A stretch of 8,010 nt of DNA, from NCBI GenBank assembly GCA_030151245.1, contig JASLEF010000130.1, positions 1-8,010 of the forward strand, given 5' to 3'. This document shows, one piece after another, positions 1 to 6,238 of this stretch (within the stretch, counting starts at the first letter, position 1; every line of letters begins with the position of its first letter). Source of the stretch: Ignatzschineria sp. (GTDB lineage: Bacteria > Pseudomonadota > Gammaproteobacteria > Cardiobacteriales > Wohlfahrtiimonadaceae). The position numbers and the translations under genes were made by a program. The notes beneath the pieces were generated by a model. That model was not told the origin of the DNA. It did no database searches and saw nothing but the letters and a program-made list of their open reading frames with translations.

Positions 1-543
1 CATGATCACGGCGAGTTTGACCCACATATTTGGCAAAATCCAGAAAATGTGATTATTATGACCCGCAATATTCAAGAAGGATTCAGTCTAGCAAAACCAG
101 AAGAAGCCCCTTATTTCAATCATAATTTTGAGAGCTATAAAAAGTCACTACAAGCCATTGATCAATACGCAAAAGAGAAACTGAGCACGAATACAGATGC
201 TCATTTAATGGTACTTCATCACAGTTTCGGCTATCTTGCAGAGCGCTATAATCTCCACTTTGTTGCGATTTCTAATATCAATCCGTTAGCAGAGCCTTCT
301 GCTAAAAAAATGGCAGAACTCTATGCCTTAGTCAAAGCTGAAAATATTCAGGCGATCTTCAGTGAGAATATTGCACCATCACGCTTTATCTCAACCTTAG
401 CACAAGATCTAAAACTTGAAAATGGGGGCATTCTTTACTCTGATGCACTCACTAAAAATCCACCGGCAAATACCTATCTTGGTCTATTTAAAAGTAATGT
501 TGATCAAATCAGCAAAGTGTTAGAAAGTACGAGTAAGGAATAG
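1..543 (+). CDS. znuA: Zinc/manganese ABC transporter substrate-binding protein, 3' part (ZnuA/TroA family)
   Basis: The gene is open from base 1 in frame 1, so its 5' end lies outside the window; 180 codons plus TAG are present. The product is the periplasmic metal-binding component of a cluster A-I (TroA/ZnuA) ABC importer. The fragment opens with HDHGEF and then DPHIW at residues 6-11, the family's metal-binding motif (ligand H9). H73 and H74 in LHHSFGY match the third ligand site, and D148 in YSDAL matches the C-terminal Asp ligand. His at the third site with Asp at the fourth resembles zinc-binding TroA/AdcA proteins more than manganese-binding PsaA/MntC, which have Glu there. The fragment has no Cys, so the disulfide known from E. 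coli ZnuA is absent. No permease or ATPase gene follows; partners may lie upstream. The name is by family, and zinc specificity is inferred. Confidence 0.88.
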   Translation, partial: HDHGEFDPHIWQNPENVIIMTRNIQEGFSLAKPEEAPYFNHNFESYKKSLQAIDQYAKEKLSTNTDAHLMVLHHSFGYLAERYNLHFVAISNINPLAEPSAKKMAELYALVKAENIQAIFSENIAPSRFISTLAQDLKLENGGILYSDALTKNPPANTYLGLFKSNVDQISKVLESTSKE

Positions 544-554
544 GCGTTTTAAAA

Positions 555-583
555 TCGAAAAATCCTCGAAAACGTGCTACTAT
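555..583 (+). promoter_or_regulatory. Candidate sigma-70 promoter for glnS
   Basis: TCGAAA at 555-560 (4 of 6 with TTGACA), a 17-base spacer, and TACTAT at 578-583 (4 of 6 with TATAAT) lie in the 89-base gap before glnS. A second TACTAT follows at 587-592. The match is modest and the region is AT-rich, so this is only the best candidate. No convincing terminator for the upstream gene is seen in the gap, so read-through into glnS is also possible. Confidence 0.3.
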
Positions 584-632
584 TCATACTATTTAATTCA
601 CTCTTATATACCAAATAAAGGCAATTAGGATT

Positions 633-2279
633 ATGTCTGAAAATATTGTTCGCACCAACTTTATTCGTCAAATTATCGATAAAGATTTAGAGAGCGGAAA
701 ATACCAGAGTCCCTCTGATATTCATACACGCTTCCCTCCGGAACCAAATGGTTACCTTCACATTGGGCATGCGAAATCTATCTGCCTTAACTTTGGAATA
801 GCGAAAGATTACGGCGGTCGCTGTAATCTTCGCTTTGATGATACGAACCCGACAAAAGAAGAGATCGAATATGTTGATGCGATCAAAGCGGATGTTGAGT
901 GGTTAGGATTTAAATGGGATGACCTTTTTTACGCATCTGATTATTTCGAGAAATTTTACGAAGCAGCGGTATTCTTCATCAAAAAAGGCATCGCTTATGT
1001 CGATGATAGTAGTGCTGAAGAGATCCGGGAAATGCGTGGAACATTGACCACTCCCGGCGTTGAATCCCCTTTCCGTAATCGTTCTGTGGAAGAGAATCTT
1101 GATCTCTTTACGCGTATGCGCGCCGGTGAATTCAAAGATGGAGAAAAAGTTCTTCGTGCAAAAATCGACATGAGTTCACCGAATATGAATATGCGCGATC
1201 CGGCACTCTATCGTATTCGTCATGAAACACACCACCAAACAGGCGATGCATGGTGTATCTACCCAATGTATGACTTTGCGCACGCATTAAGTGATGCCAT
1301 TGAAGGGATCACCCACTCAATCTGTACGCTGGAGTTTGAAGATCATCGCCCGCTTTACGATTGGTGTGTAGAGAATGCTGAAATGCCTCATGCACCACAT
1401 CAATATGAGTTCTCACGTCTCAATATTGAATACAACGTCATGTCTAAACGCCTCTTAACACAGCTAGTAGCATCAGGCTTTGTCGATGGCTGGAATGACC
1501 CTCGCATGCCAACCATTTCGGGACTTCGCCGCCGAGGATGCCCGCCAGAAGCTCTCCGTCTTTTCTGTGAGCGTATTGGTGTGACAAAATCTGAAAATAT
1601 GATTGAATTACAACAACTCAGTCAATCTATGCGAGACGTTCTCAATGAAAAAGCGGATCGTCGCATGGCGGTATTAGAGCCACTTAAAGTGACTTTAACT
1701 AATCTTCCAGCAGATGAGATGCTTGAAATTGCCAACCACCCACAAGATGAAACTCGTGGGACACGTCACATCAATTTCAGCAATACACTCTATATTGATA
1801 AAGCCGACTTCCAAGAAGAAGCAAATAAAAAATATAAGCGTCTAGTACTAGGGAATTATGTTCGTCTACGTGGAGCTTATATCATTCAAGCGACAGATGT
1901 TGTTAAAGATGATAATGGTGAAATTATTGAAGTGATCGCCGAAATCGTACCGGGTTCCTTAGGTAAAAATGTCGAAGGCGTAAAAGCCCGTGGAGTCATT
2001 CAATGGGTATCAGCGAAGGATGCCATCGATATTACGATTCATAACTATGATGTTCTCTTTACAGAGAAGAATCCTCAAGGCATGCCGGGTGAGTTGATCG
2101 ATTATCTCAATCAAGACTCCCTTACAATCACCATTGGTAAAGGTGAGCCTGCACTGATTGATGCACCTATTGAAGAAGCTTATCAATTTGAACGAATTGG
2201 TTACTATGCTCGAGACTCAAAATCTGACAAACTCGTGTTCAACCGTGTAGTTGAACTCAAAGATAGTTTCGGAGAATAG
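633..2279 (+). CDS. glnS: Glutaminyl-tRNA synthetase (GlnRS)
   Basis: The product is a cytoplasmic class I aminoacyl-tRNA synthetase that attaches glutamine to tRNA-Gln using ATP. At 548 residues it is close to the 554 of E. coli GlnRS. The N-terminus (TNFIRQIIDKDLESGK) matches the family and supports the ATG at 633. Visible motifs are PPEPNGYLHIGH at residues 35-46 (class I HIGH signature), FDDTNP at 68-73 (substrate pocket), the YPMYDFAH segment around 210-217, and VMSKR at 269-273 (the KMSKS-loop equivalent). Residues from about 340 onward form the beta-barrel anticodon-binding region. AGGA lies only 2 bases before ATG, while AAAGG lies 11 bases before it, so the ribosome site is not ideal. 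The gene ends in TAG 3 bases before hisQ, and its last codons carry the hisQ ribosome site. Presence of GlnRS means tRNA-Gln need not be charged through the Glu-tRNA amidotransferase route. Confidence 0.98.
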   Translation: MSENIVRTNFIRQIIDKDLESGKYQSPSDIHTRFPPEPNGYLHIGHAKSICLNFGIAKDYGGRCNLRFDDTNPTKEEIEYVDAIKADVEWLGFKWDDLFYASDYFEKFYEAAVFFIKKGIAYVDDSSAEEIREMRGTLTTPGVESPFRNRSVEENLDLFTRMRAGEFKDGEKVLRAKIDMSSPNMNMRDPALYRIRHETHHQTGDAWCIYPMYDFAHALSDAIEGITHSICTLEFEDHRPLYDWCVENAEMPHAPHQYEFSRLNIEYNVMSKRLLTQLVASGFVDGWNDPRMPTISGLRRRGCPPEALRLFCERIGVTKSENMIELQQLSQSMRDVLNEKADRRMAVLEPLKVTLTNLPADEMLEIANHPQDETRGTRHINFSNTLYIDKADFQEEANKKYKRLVLGNYVRLRGAYIIQATDVVKDDNGEIIEVIAEIVPGSLGKNVEGVKARGVIQWVSAKDAIDITIHNYDVLFTEKNPQGMPGELIDYLNQDSLTITIGKGEPALIDAPIEEAYQFERIGYYARDSKSDKLVFNRVVELKDSFGE

Positions 2280-2285
2280 AGTTTG
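2271..2285 (+). promoter_or_regulatory. Ribosome binding site and TTG start of hisQ, inside the glnS 3' end
   Basis: GGAG at 2271-2274, within the last codons of glnS, is 8 bases before TTG at 2283. Reading upstream in the same frame, the glnS TAG is met after one codon, so no earlier start exists. No in-frame ATG or GTG occurs before well inside the first membrane segment. The TTG start is therefore well supported, and its initiation is probably coupled to termination of glnS translation. Confidence 0.8.
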
Positions 2286-2981
2286 AGTGAGATCATTAAA
2301 TACAGCCCCTCACTCCTTGAGGGGTTTTTCATCACTATCGCTTTAGGAGTCTTATCCTTCTTTATTGCTGCGGCATTAGGATTTGGGTCAGCACTCTTAT
2401 CGTTTAGCAAACATCGAACACTGCGCTTTATTTCTAAAGCGTATACAACCGTGATTCGAGGTATTCCTGATATCGTCTTAATTTTCCTCCTCTTCTTTGG
2501 TTTACAAGAGCTACTCAATTATATTACGGAGCTTTTGGGGTTAAGCATTATCTTCTTAAATCCTTTTGTCTCCGGCATTATTACCATTGGGATTATCTTT
2601 GGAGCATTCATCTCTGAAACCTTTAGAGGCGCATTAATGTCAGTCCCTAAAGGACAATTTGAATCTTGCATCGCACTTGGGATGTCTAAAGCGCACTACT
2701 ATCGCCGGGTAATCTTTCCACAGACCATGCGCTTTGCCTTACCAGGGTTAAGCAATAACTGGCTAGTCATGCTGAAAACTACCGCCCTCGTCTCCTTGAT
2801 TGGTTTACACGATCTTGTTTTTATCGCCAATAATGCAGGGAAAGCAACCAGAATGTCCTTTGACTTCTATCTGGTCACAGCATTTGGCTTCCTACTTTTA
2901 ACAAGCGTCTCCATTGCGATTATCAAGTATCTTGAATACCACTACAGCACAGGATTCAAAAATGAGGTGTCATCATTATGA
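2283..2981 (+). CDS. hisQ: Polar amino acid ABC transporter permease, HisQ type
   Basis: This is one of two inner-membrane permease subunits of a polar amino acid (histidine/arginine/ornithine-type) ABC importer. It has 232 residues against 228 for E. coli HisQ. Close resemblance is seen in YTTVIRGIPDIVL (54-66), SETFRGALMSVPKG (111-124) and the cytoplasmic EAA loop at about 127-147 that contacts the ATPase, then FALPGLSNNW (151-160) and KTTALVSLIGL (165-175). Hydrophobic segments lie at about 12-38, 62-78, 95-115 and 197-216. The start is TTG, with a good ribosome site inside glnS. Codons 8-16 also encode a terminator hairpin, described separately. The gene overlaps hisM by 4 bases (ATGA). 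The substrate cannot be read from the permease; its position behind glnS makes glutamine a possibility, but that is inference. No binding protein or ATPase gene is adjacent. Confidence 0.9.
   Translation: MSEIIKYSPSLLEGFFITIALGVLSFFIAAALGFGSALLSFSKHRTLRFISKAYTTVIRGIPDIVLIFLLFFGLQELLNYITELLGLSIIFLNPFVSGIITIGIIFGAFISETFRGALMSVPKGQFESCIALGMSKAHYYRRVIFPQTMRFALPGLSNNWLVMLKTTALVSLIGLHDLVFIANNAGKATRMSFDFYLVTAFGFLLLTSVSIAIIKYLEYHYSTGFKNEVSSL
2285..2315 (+). promoter_or_regulatory. Possible antiterminator pairing at the glnS-hisQ junction
   Basis: GAGTGAG at 2285-2291, spanning the end of the hisQ start codon and codons 2-3, is the exact reverse complement of CTCACTC at 2309-2315. The two could form a 7-bp stem with a 17-base loop. 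That stem shares bases 2309-2312 with the left arm of the terminator at 2306-2324, so the two structures exclude each other. The pairing is seen directly; any role in antitermination is inference. The terminator stem is richer in GC and has a tighter loop, so it should be the more stable of the two. Confidence 0.4.
2306..2330 (+). terminator. Intrinsic terminator inside the hisQ coding start
   Basis: CCCCTCA at 2306-2312 and TGAGGGG at 2318-2324 form a perfect 7-bp stem around the loop CTCCT, followed directly by TTTTT at 2325-2329. It begins 26 bases after the glnS stop codon, a normal place for a glnS terminator, yet it lies in codons 8-16 of hisQ. It has no T-tract on the other strand, so it acts only on + transcripts. 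It should stop part of the transcription leaving glnS and so lower hisQM relative to glnS. Actual efficiency is unknown. Confidence 0.7.
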
Positions 2982-3670
2982 TGGAAGCGATTATTGATGA
3001 ATTACCAGACCTCCTACCGGCGATTTGGCTAACGATAAAGCTGACGATTATCGCCTCACTGGCGGGTCTTGTTTTAGCCATCCCCCTTTCAATCCTCGCG
3101 CTCTCTAAAAAGAAGATTATTAGCCTTCCCATCGAAGCTTTTAGCTATTTCTTTCGCGGCACCCCATTACTAGTCCAAATCTATCTCATCTATTTTGGAC
3201 TCGGACAGTTTGAAGCGATTCGCAATAGCGGCTGGCTATGGGAAAATATTCTTACTGATGCTTATAAGTGTGCACTGATCGCCTTTACGCTCAACACCTG
3301 TGCTTATACCATCGAGATTTTTAAGGGCGCTATTAAACATACCCCTAAAGGGGAGATTGAAGCAGGTATTGCCTTTGGTATGAGTAAATTCACGCTCTTT
3401 AGACGAGTGATCTTTCCATCAGGATTTAGACGCGCACTGCCTGCATATAGCAATGAAGTAATTTTTATGCTCCATGGCACCGCTCAAGCTTCTGTATTAA
3501 CACTAGTCGATATCTTAGGCTGGGCAAGAAAGGTGTATAGCATTACCTACTCTCCATTTATCCCGTTCCTTATCGCTGCACTTGTTTATCTTGTTCTAAC
3601 ATTCTTTTTGGTCGCACTCTTCCGCTACTGTGAAAGACGCTGGCTATCACATTTACAGCCCACTTTTTAA
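2978..3670 (+). CDS. hisM: Polar amino acid ABC transporter permease, HisM type
   Basis: This is the second inner-membrane permease subunit, expected to pair with the preceding hisQ product around an ATPase dimer. It has 230 residues against 238 for E. coli HisM. The family match is close at YFFRGTPLLVQ (57-67), AFTLNTCAYTIEIFKGAI (102-119), the EAA loop KGEIEAGIAFGMS (124-136) continuing to RRVIFPSG, and ALPAYSNEVIFMLH (153-166). Hydrophobic segments lie at about 12-42, 62-76, 95-113 and 193-216. Two ATG codons stand in tandem at 2978 and 2981. GAGG at 2964-2967 is 10 bases from the first and 13 from the second, so 2978 is preferred; it overlaps the hisQ stop as ATGA, which implies translational coupling. 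A terminator follows 26 bases after the stop. Substrate is unknown beyond a polar amino acid. Confidence 0.91.
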   Translation: MMEAIIDELPDLLPAIWLTIKLTIIASLAGLVLAIPLSILALSKKKIISLPIEAFSYFFRGTPLLVQIYLIYFGLGQFEAIRNSGWLWENILTDAYKCALIAFTLNTCAYTIEIFKGAIKHTPKGEIEAGIAFGMSKFTLFRRVIFPSGFRRALPAYSNEVIFMLHGTAQASVLTLVDILGWARKVYSITYSPFIPFLIAALVYLVLTFFLVALFRYCERRWLSHLQPTF

Positions 3671-3696
3671 GTGGAATATAAATCTCTCAAAAAAGT

Positions 3697-3730
3697 AAAG
3701 GCATCAGCTATTTCGCTATGCCTTTTTCTT
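3697..3730. terminator. Intrinsic terminator after hisM, probably bidirectional
   Basis: AAAGGCAT at 3697-3704 pairs with ATGCCTTT at 3718-3725. Beyond one bulged C the stem adds AGC with GCT, leaving a 6-base loop. On the + strand it runs into TTTTTCTTT, ending the glnS-hisQM transcript. On the - strand the same stem is followed by ACTTTTTT, so it can also stop the leftward dnaG transcript. It lies in the 202-base gap between convergent genes, where no coding sequence is seen. Confidence 0.85.
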
Positions 3731-3759
3731 TATCTCACTCTAAATAAATACTGAGAACC

Positions 3760-3786
3760 TTATCACCCCACTAAAAAGGGAGATAA
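3760..3786. repeat. Imperfect inverted repeat between hisM and dnaG
   Basis: TTATC at 3760-3764 pairs with GATAA at 3782-3786, and inside a single A/A mismatch CCC at 3766-3768 pairs with GGG at 3778-3780, with a 9-base loop. No T-tract follows on either strand, so it is not a standard intrinsic terminator. It could protect the 3' end of the dnaG message, or be chance in AT-rich DNA. Confidence 0.3.
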
Positions 3787-3872
3787 CAACCTATCATTGA
3801 CAACCCACCAAATCACTTTAAAAAAACATCTATTATTACTGCTTCCACACAAATAATACAAACGTACAAAAT

Positions 3873-5612
3873 CTATGAAGGTTGACGCAACAACTGTAAT
3901 TCCTCTGCCGTCAACGGTTCATTATTTTGCAGTTTAGCGAGAACCTTCTTCAAAGGCGATTCTCCCTTAGCTAATTGCTGCATCAGATCTTTTAACTCTT
4001 CTTCTTGCAATGCTTCATCAATAATCAACTCTTGCATCGCAAGATTTCGAAGCCATTGCCCCCAAGATTCTTCCTCAAAATGACGAATAAGTTGTACTGC
4101 CGTCTCTAAACTTTGATAATCTTTAATCGCCGCAATCACCTCATAAAGAAGATTTTGCTGTCGATCCTCACTCTCTAATAGAAAGTGCAATCCTTGGAGC
4201 TCTCGCGCTAATGAAGGCTTATTCAACAAGAGAATCAAGATGCGCTCTACCAACGATTGACCACTACTAAAATTGAGTTGCCGGCGAGTATTCACACTTC
4301 GCCCCTCTTTGACATAACGATTTAAGAGATTTTCTGCGAGATTTGCTCTACGACCAAGCTCTGCACGGAGAAAGTCTCGCAAAGGAATGTCTCGCATACT
4401 GTTAATCTTCTCTCCCGCGATCTCTAAGAACTGTGAACGCCCTTCAAAAGAGCTCATATTCACATCACTCTCAGCGGCCTCAAAGAGAAATTGAGATAAA
4501 GGCTCAGACTTCTCAACTAATGCTTGAAACGCCTCTTTTCCATGAGCTTTAACATAACTATCAGGATCTTCACCCTCTGGTAAAAAAAGAAAGGAAACCT
4601 CTTTTCCGGCAGTTAATACAGAAAACGATTCATCCATCGCTTTATGTGCAGCACCTCGCCCAGCTCTATCTCCATCAAAGCAAAAAACTAGACGAGAAGT
4701 ATAACGCAGTAATAGTTCAATTTGCCGACGACCTACCGCTGTCCCCAATGTCGCTACACTATTACCAATACCATAATGCGATAACATGACGACATCCATA
4801 TAACCTTCAACAACAATGATTTCATTATAATCTCGGCAATATTTTCGCAATTCATATAAACCATAAACCTCCTCGCCTTTTTTAAAAATAGGCGTCTCTG
4901 GAGAGTTGAGATACTTAGGTTCACCTTGATCTAATATCCGCCCACCAAAACCGATTGTATCCCCCTTCCTATTTCGGATTGGGAACATGATCCGATCACG
5001 AAATCGGTCATAACGACGATTATTTTCAGATTCACTTAATAATCCTGCTTCGAGCAGTTCCTGCTCAGGAATATCATGCTTTTTAAGCTCTGTTAAGAGC
5101 CCATTCCACCCTTCAGGGGCAAAACCGATGCCAAATTTTTTAGCATCATCACCACTAATACCACGTTTTTGCAAATAATCAATTGCCCGTTCTTTCTCAT
5201 TGGAAATCCGCAATTGCTGGCGATAAAAAGCTTCTGCCATACTCATTACTTCTAATAAATTTTTCTGGCGCTTAATACTCTCTTCTGATTTTTTACTACG
5301 ACTCTCATAAGGAACTTCGAGCCCCTCGATTTGCGCTAAAGCCTCAATAGCTTCTACAAATTCAAGGCGCTCATAGTTCATCAGGAAATCCAGAACACTA
5401 CCGCTAGCATTACAGCCAAAACAATAGTAAAACTGTTTAGGTTCACTAACCGTAAAAGAAGGCGTTTTTTCATCATGAAAAGGACAACAAGCTTTATAGT
5501 TACTCCCCGCCCTTTTCAGCGGCACACGTTGATTAATTACACTCACAATATCTGCTCGTGCAATTAACATATCGATAAATTCACGCGGAATAAACCCCTT
5601 GCCTCTACTCAT
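3873..5612 (-). CDS. dnaG: DNA primase
   Basis: The product makes the short RNA primers for replication and works with the replicative helicase at the fork. It has 579 residues, almost the same as the 581 of E. coli DnaG. Domains in order: a CHC2 zinc-binding domain with C43, H46, C64 and C67; the catalytic core with RDRIMFPIRNRKG (205-217) and GFGGR (221-225); the TOPRIM metal site with EGYMDV (269-274, E269), DGD (313-315) and EDPD (348-351); and a C-terminal helical helicase-binding domain from about residue 430. All key residues are present. The ATG at 5612 is preceded by a purine-rich stretch containing AGAGG and AAGAG within 20 bases. It lies 19 bases after yqeY and is surely cotranscribed with it. 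rpoD does not follow; the next gene converges. Confidence 0.98.
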   Translation of the reverse strand: MSRGKGFIPREFIDMLIARADIVSVINQRVPLKRAGSNYKACCPFHDEKTPSFTVSEPKQFYYCFGCNASGSVLDFLMNYERLEFVEAIEALAQIEGLEVPYESRSKKSEESIKRQKNLLEVMSMAEAFYRQQLRISNEKERAIDYLQKRGISGDDAKKFGIGFAPEGWNGLLTELKKHDIPEQELLEAGLLSESENNRRYDRFRDRIMFPIRNRKGDTIGFGGRILDQGEPKYLNSPETPIFKKGEEVYGLYELRKYCRDYNEIIVVEGYMDVVMLSHYGIGNSVATLGTAVGRRQIELLLRYTSRLVFCFDGDRAGRGAAHKAMDESFSVLTAGKEVSFLFLPEGEDPDSYVKAHGKEAFQALVEKSEPLSQFLFEAAESDVNMSSFEGRSQFLEIAGEKINSMRDIPLRDFLRAELGRRANLAENLLNRYVKEGRSVNTRRQLNFSSGQSLVERILILLLNKPSLARELQGLHFLLESEDRQQNLLYEVIAAIKDYQSLETAVQLIRHFEEESWGQWLRNLAMQELIIDEALQEEELKDLMQQLAKGESPLKKVLAKLQNNEPLTAEELQLLRQPS

Positions 5613-5631
5613 TAATCACTCTTTTCCTCTA

Positions 5632-6072
5632 TTAACCTAAACGGCTTTTAACAATAGCGCTGACAACTGACATATCCGCTTTACCTAAAAGCTCAGGGCG
5701 AATCGCCGCCATCAGTTTCCCCATACCGCTCATATCTTTAACGTCTAAGCTTGCCATTGCCGCATCAATAATCGCAACAACCTCCGCTTCCGATAGCTGC
5801 GCGGGAAGATATGGCATAATATATTGCAATTGTGCTTCCTCTTTTTCCACCAAATCCGCGCGATCTGCTTTTTTAAACTGATCAATTGACTCACGGCGTT
5901 GATTGACCATACGATTTAAGATAGTGAGATAATCTGCCTCAACAAGCGCCTCGCCTCTTTTCTGTAATTCAGCTTCCTGCACTTCCGCTAAAATAGCACG
6001 TAAAGTTGTTACTTTTTCACGTTCTTTGGCACGCATTGCATCTTTTACATCATTTTGAATTGTTGCTTTCAT
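5632..6072 (-). CDS. yqeY: GatB/YqeY domain protein
   Basis: This is a 146-residue all-helical protein of the GatB/YqeY family, related to the tRNA-contacting C-terminal domain of the GatB amidotransferase subunit but free-standing. Its role is not settled. Family features are the charged N-terminal helices with KVTTLRAILAEVQ (20-32), RRESIDQF (59-66), LQYIMPYLPAQLSEAE (82-97), MGKLMAAI (117-124), and GKADMSVVSAIVK (130-142). The length is typical (about 148). The ATG at 6072 has an excellent ribosome site, AGGA 5 bases upstream. It is the first gene of a two-gene unit with dnaG; in pseudomonads the order rpsU-yqeY-dnaG-rpoD is common, so this is a remnant of that cluster. A terminator-like hairpin lies 31 bases upstream of its start. 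Confidence 0.93.
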   Translation of the reverse strand: MKATIQNDVKDAMRAKEREKVTTLRAILAEVQEAELQKRGEALVEADYLTILNRMVNQRRESIDQFKKADRADLVEKEEAQLQYIMPYLPAQLSEAEVVAIIDAAMASLDVKDMSGMGKLMAAIRPELLGKADMSVVSAIVKSRLG

Positions 6073-6102
6073 CTTCTTCCTTTATTTCATTCAACGTCTA
6101 AC

Positions 6103-6131
6103 AAAAGAAGGGAGACATCAAGCCTCCCTTC
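6103..6131 (-). terminator. Terminator-like hairpin upstream of yqeY
   Basis: GAAGGGAG at 6107-6114 and CTCCCTTC at 6124-6131 form a perfect 8-bp stem with a 9-base loop. Read leftwards, the stem is followed by TTTTGTT, a short T-tract. It probably ends the transcript of the 6239-7720 gene. Because only 30 bases separate it from the yqeY start, transcripts reaching yqeY may have to pass through it, so it could also act as an attenuator for yqeY-dnaG. On the + strand the following sequence (GATATTTT) is a poor T-tract. Confidence 0.65.
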
Positions 6132-6156
6132 GATATTTTCCGGCAGCATTAACCCT

Positions 6157-6185
6157 ATTAAAAATAAGCAAGATCGCACTGCCTA
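6157..6185 (-). promoter_or_regulatory. Candidate promoter for yqeY-dnaG
   Basis: Read on the - strand: TAGGCA at 6180-6185 (4 of 6 with TTGACA), a 17-base spacer, and TTTAAT at 6157-6162 (5 of 6 with TATAAT). It points at yqeY, with the terminator-like hairpin in between. No acceptable promoter was found between the hairpin and yqeY. AT-rich DNA gives such matches easily, so support is moderate at best. Confidence 0.35.
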
Positions 6186-6238
6186 CATGAAGAGATATCT
6201 ATAATATTTCAACTATAGTTATTCTCGATAACTTCGAT

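Noticed and set aside
545..574. CGTTTT/AAAACG inverted repeat after znuA
   Set aside because: Only 6 AT-rich pairs with an 18-base loop and no T-tract; not a credible terminator.
2204..2518. 104-codon open frame on the - strand across the glnS-hisQ junction
   Set aside because: It lies opposite two well-supported genes, is dominated by Lys/Ser/Arg without any family motif, and has no good context; it is a shadow.
3343..3356. CCCC TAAA GGGG hairpin in hisM
   Set aside because: A 4-bp stem without a T-tract, explained by the Pro-Lys-Gly codons of the conserved EAA loop.
3797..3822. A perfect TTGACA at 3797-3802 suggesting a + strand promoter
   Set aside because: The nearest -10-like TTTAAA is only 14 bases away and TATTAT is 28 away; it would only drive antisense RNA into dnaG.
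5090..5108. GCTCT/AGAGC hairpin inside dnaG
   Set aside because: Short stem within coding sequence, with no T-tract in the direction of dnaG transcription.
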